Shown: positions 63,014 to 64,000 of the stretch, in pieces
Layout: the number at the start of each line of letters is the position of its first letter
How positions within the stretch are numbered: position 1 is the first letter of the stretch
NCBI RefSeq assembly: GCF_018130505.1
Contig: NZ_JAFCKH010000014.1
Coordinates: 124,001 to 188,000, forward strand
Source: Bradyrhizobium tropiciagri
Lineage (GTDB): Bacteria > Pseudomonadota > Alphaproteobacteria > Rhizobiales > Xanthobacteraceae
Direction: 5' to 3'
Length of the DNA stretch: 64,000 bases
Made by a program: the position numbers and the translations under genes
The notes under the pieces: model-generated
Seen by the model: the letters and a program-made list of their open reading frames with translations, nothing else
Databases searched by the model: none
Told to the model about the DNA's origin: nothing

Positions 63014-63050
63014 GTCATTCCGGGGCGCGCGCTGCGCGGCCCGGAATGAT
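63014..63050. repeat. Palindromic intergenic repeat, short form (GTCATTCCGGG family)
   Basis: GTCATTCCGGG and CCCGGAATGAT are near-complementary ends around GCGCGCGCTGCGCGGC-like DNA. It begins 16 bases after the ligase stop and is a plausible terminator. Same end sequence as the longer element at 42238-42341. Confidence 0.85.
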
Positions 63051-63139
63051 GGAGCCTCATGGAGGCACTCCAGCCACAGGCGTTGACATCGCGCCATACG
63101 ACCGATTGGATCGTTTCAGATTCAATCCTGCGAGTTCCG

Positions 63140-63733
63140 ATGTCGACACCTGATACCAACGCCAACGGCATGCCGCGCCGCCTAATGCACCGCCGTTCCG
63201 TCGAATGCCTCGGCTATCTCCGTGACGACGGCCTGTGGGAGGTCGAGGCGCGGCTGGTCGACACCAAGCCCTATGCCCGGCAGGACCGCCATCGCGGCCC
63301 GCAGCAGCCGGAAGATCCCGTGCACGACATCCGCCTGCGCCTCGCGATCGACGACAGCTTCACGATCCGCGAGACCGGCACCACGATGGCCTCGACGCCC
63401 TACCCGTCCTGCGTCGACGTCGAGGGCATCCTGCAACGGCTGGTCGGCGAGCGCATCGGCAAGGGCTGGCGCGAGATCATCAGGCGCAAGATCGGCAAGC
63501 TGGAAACCTGCACGCATCTGCAGGAGCTGCTGGGTCCCGCGGTGACGACACTGTTCCAGACCGTATCGTCCGGCAAGGATCCGCAGGGCCGCGGCGCGCT
63601 CGACCACCAGCAGGGCGCCAAGGAGCCGCCGTTCTTCGTCGGCGGCTGCTATTCGTGGCGGCTCGACGGGCCGGTCGTGGCGGAGGTCTTTCCGCAGTTC
63701 GCGGCGAAGATCGAGGCGAAGCAAGGATCGTGA
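63140..63733 (+). CDS. DUF2889-family protein
   Basis: A 197-residue protein matching DUF2889: MHRRSVECLGYLRDDGLWEVEARLVDTKPYA at the start, DIRLRLAIDDSFTIRETGTTMASTPYPSC in the middle, then GWREIIRRKIGKLETCTHLQELL. Conserved Cys and His residues (PSC and CTHLQEL) are preserved, as in other members. No function is known. Related genes often stand near aromatic or fatty acid catabolic clusters, which agrees with its place after the ligase. The ATG at 63140 is chosen; an in-frame start 27 codons earlier is less likely. Confidence 0.85.
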   Translation: MSTPDTNANGMPRRLMHRRSVECLGYLRDDGLWEVEARLVDTKPYARQDRHRGPQQPEDPVHDIRLRLAIDDSFTIRETGTTMASTPYPSCVDVEGILQRLVGERIGKGWREIIRRKIGKLETCTHLQELLGPAVTTLFQTVSSGKDPQGRGALDHQQGAKEPPFFVGGCYSWRLDGPVVAEVFPQFAAKIEAKQGS

Positions 63734-63788
63734 GTGATGACGCGCGGCCGTCACCGACCGATCTTGGTCCACCACCGACGCTCGCGCG

Positions 63789-64000
63789 CTAGCGCTCGCG
63801 CCAGGTACGCATCAACTGATCCGAGACCGGCTTGACGAGATATGACATCACCGTGCGCGGGCCGGTCTGAATGAAAGCCTCGACCGGCATGCCGGCGATC
63901 AGCTTGAGATCGCCCAGGCGGGCGATCTCGGACTCGGGTACCGCGATGCGGACCGCATAGAAGCTCGCCATGCTCTTCTGGTCGACGGCGACGTCGGCTG
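63789..64000 (-). CDS. HlyD/PrsE-type secretion adaptor, C-terminal fragment (5' end outside window)
   Basis: The last 70 codons of a type I secretion periplasmic adaptor. Visible residues end in YAVRIAVPESEIARLGDLKL, IAGMPVEAFIQTGPRTVMSY and LVKPVSDQLMRTWRER, the typical close of PrsE/HlyD-family proteins from Rhizobiales. The frame is open to the right edge, so the gene starts outside the window. It would join an ABC exporter and an outer-membrane channel, presumably encoded upstream. Confidence 0.88.
   Translation of the reverse strand, partial: ADVAVDQKSMASFYAVRIAVPESEIARLGDLKLIAGMPVEAFIQTGPRTVMSYLVKPVSDQLMRTWRER

Overview
The window is a high-GC alphaproteobacterial chromosome segment, most likely from Bradyrhizobium or a close relative. 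The clues are a rhizobial very-long-chain fatty acid lipid A cluster (acpXL-fabZXL-fabF2XL-fabF1XL-lpxXL), small families common in Bradyrhizobiaceae (DUF6894, DUF3551, BA14K-like), Irr/ICE-like iron boxes, a CtrA-type box, and many dispersed palindromic intergenic repeats. No phage, transposase, integrase or CRISPR array is seen. Gene density is high and codon use looks uniform.

Layout. 1-5.6 kb: 5' part of folD, a LysR regulator divergent from an EamA exporter, a site-2-type metalloprotease, a small membrane protein, and an orphan branched-chain-amino-acid-type binding protein lying between two direct copies of a ~130 bp palindromic repeat. 5.8-11.6 kb (minus strand): a five-gene iron operon (TonB-dependent siderophore receptor, PiuC-type dioxygenase, exbB, exbD, tonB) behind three TTCTAA half-sites spaced exactly 23 bp apart. 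12-17 kb: a MarR regulator divergent from an RND efflux pair. 17-23 kb: an IalB-like protein, a small secreted protein, a beta-lactamase-fold serine hydrolase with an inserted PDZ domain, tRNA-Gln(CTG) and penicillin-binding protein 1A.

23.4-26.5 kb holds small genes and a Crp-family regulator between two DUF6894 paralogues. 26.7-31.6 kb carries a SoxC-like sulfite dehydrogenase with its cytochrome c, a P450, a DUF1801 protein and an extradiol dioxygenase with a palindromic operator. 31.7-37.8 kb has a PAS-GGDEF-EAL protein, a HerA-like ATPase, an AhpD-like protein, a ParBc_2 protein and a small membrane protein. 38-42.2 kb is the VLCFA-lipid A operon. 42.3-45 kb: PotF-like binding protein, aminotransferase and rhodanese. 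45-51 kb: tandem kup potassium transporters and motAB-type genes. 51-56 kb: quinone oxidoreductase, two small proteins, and a translationally coupled ThDP enzyme/FAD oxidoreductase pair.

56.3-63 kb is a TetR-controlled acyl-CoA catabolic module. On one side of a TTACCC..GGGTAA operator are a thiolase, a split MaoC hydratase, an SDR and an acyl-CoA dehydrogenase; on the other are the TetR gene and an acyl-CoA ligase. Together they could carry out one full beta-oxidation-type cycle. The window closes with a DUF2889 gene and the 3' end of an HlyD/PrsE-type secretion adaptor.

Most of this is well-understood core genome. The less ordinary items are the 23-bp phased iron boxes, the repeat-flanked binding protein gene, the PDZ insertion in the serine hydrolase, the ketosynthase-like FabF2XL lacking a catalytic histidine motif, a 52-codon HTH gene starting at TTG, and the split-MaoC module. 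All functional statements come from reading the sequence and recalling families; no database search was run.
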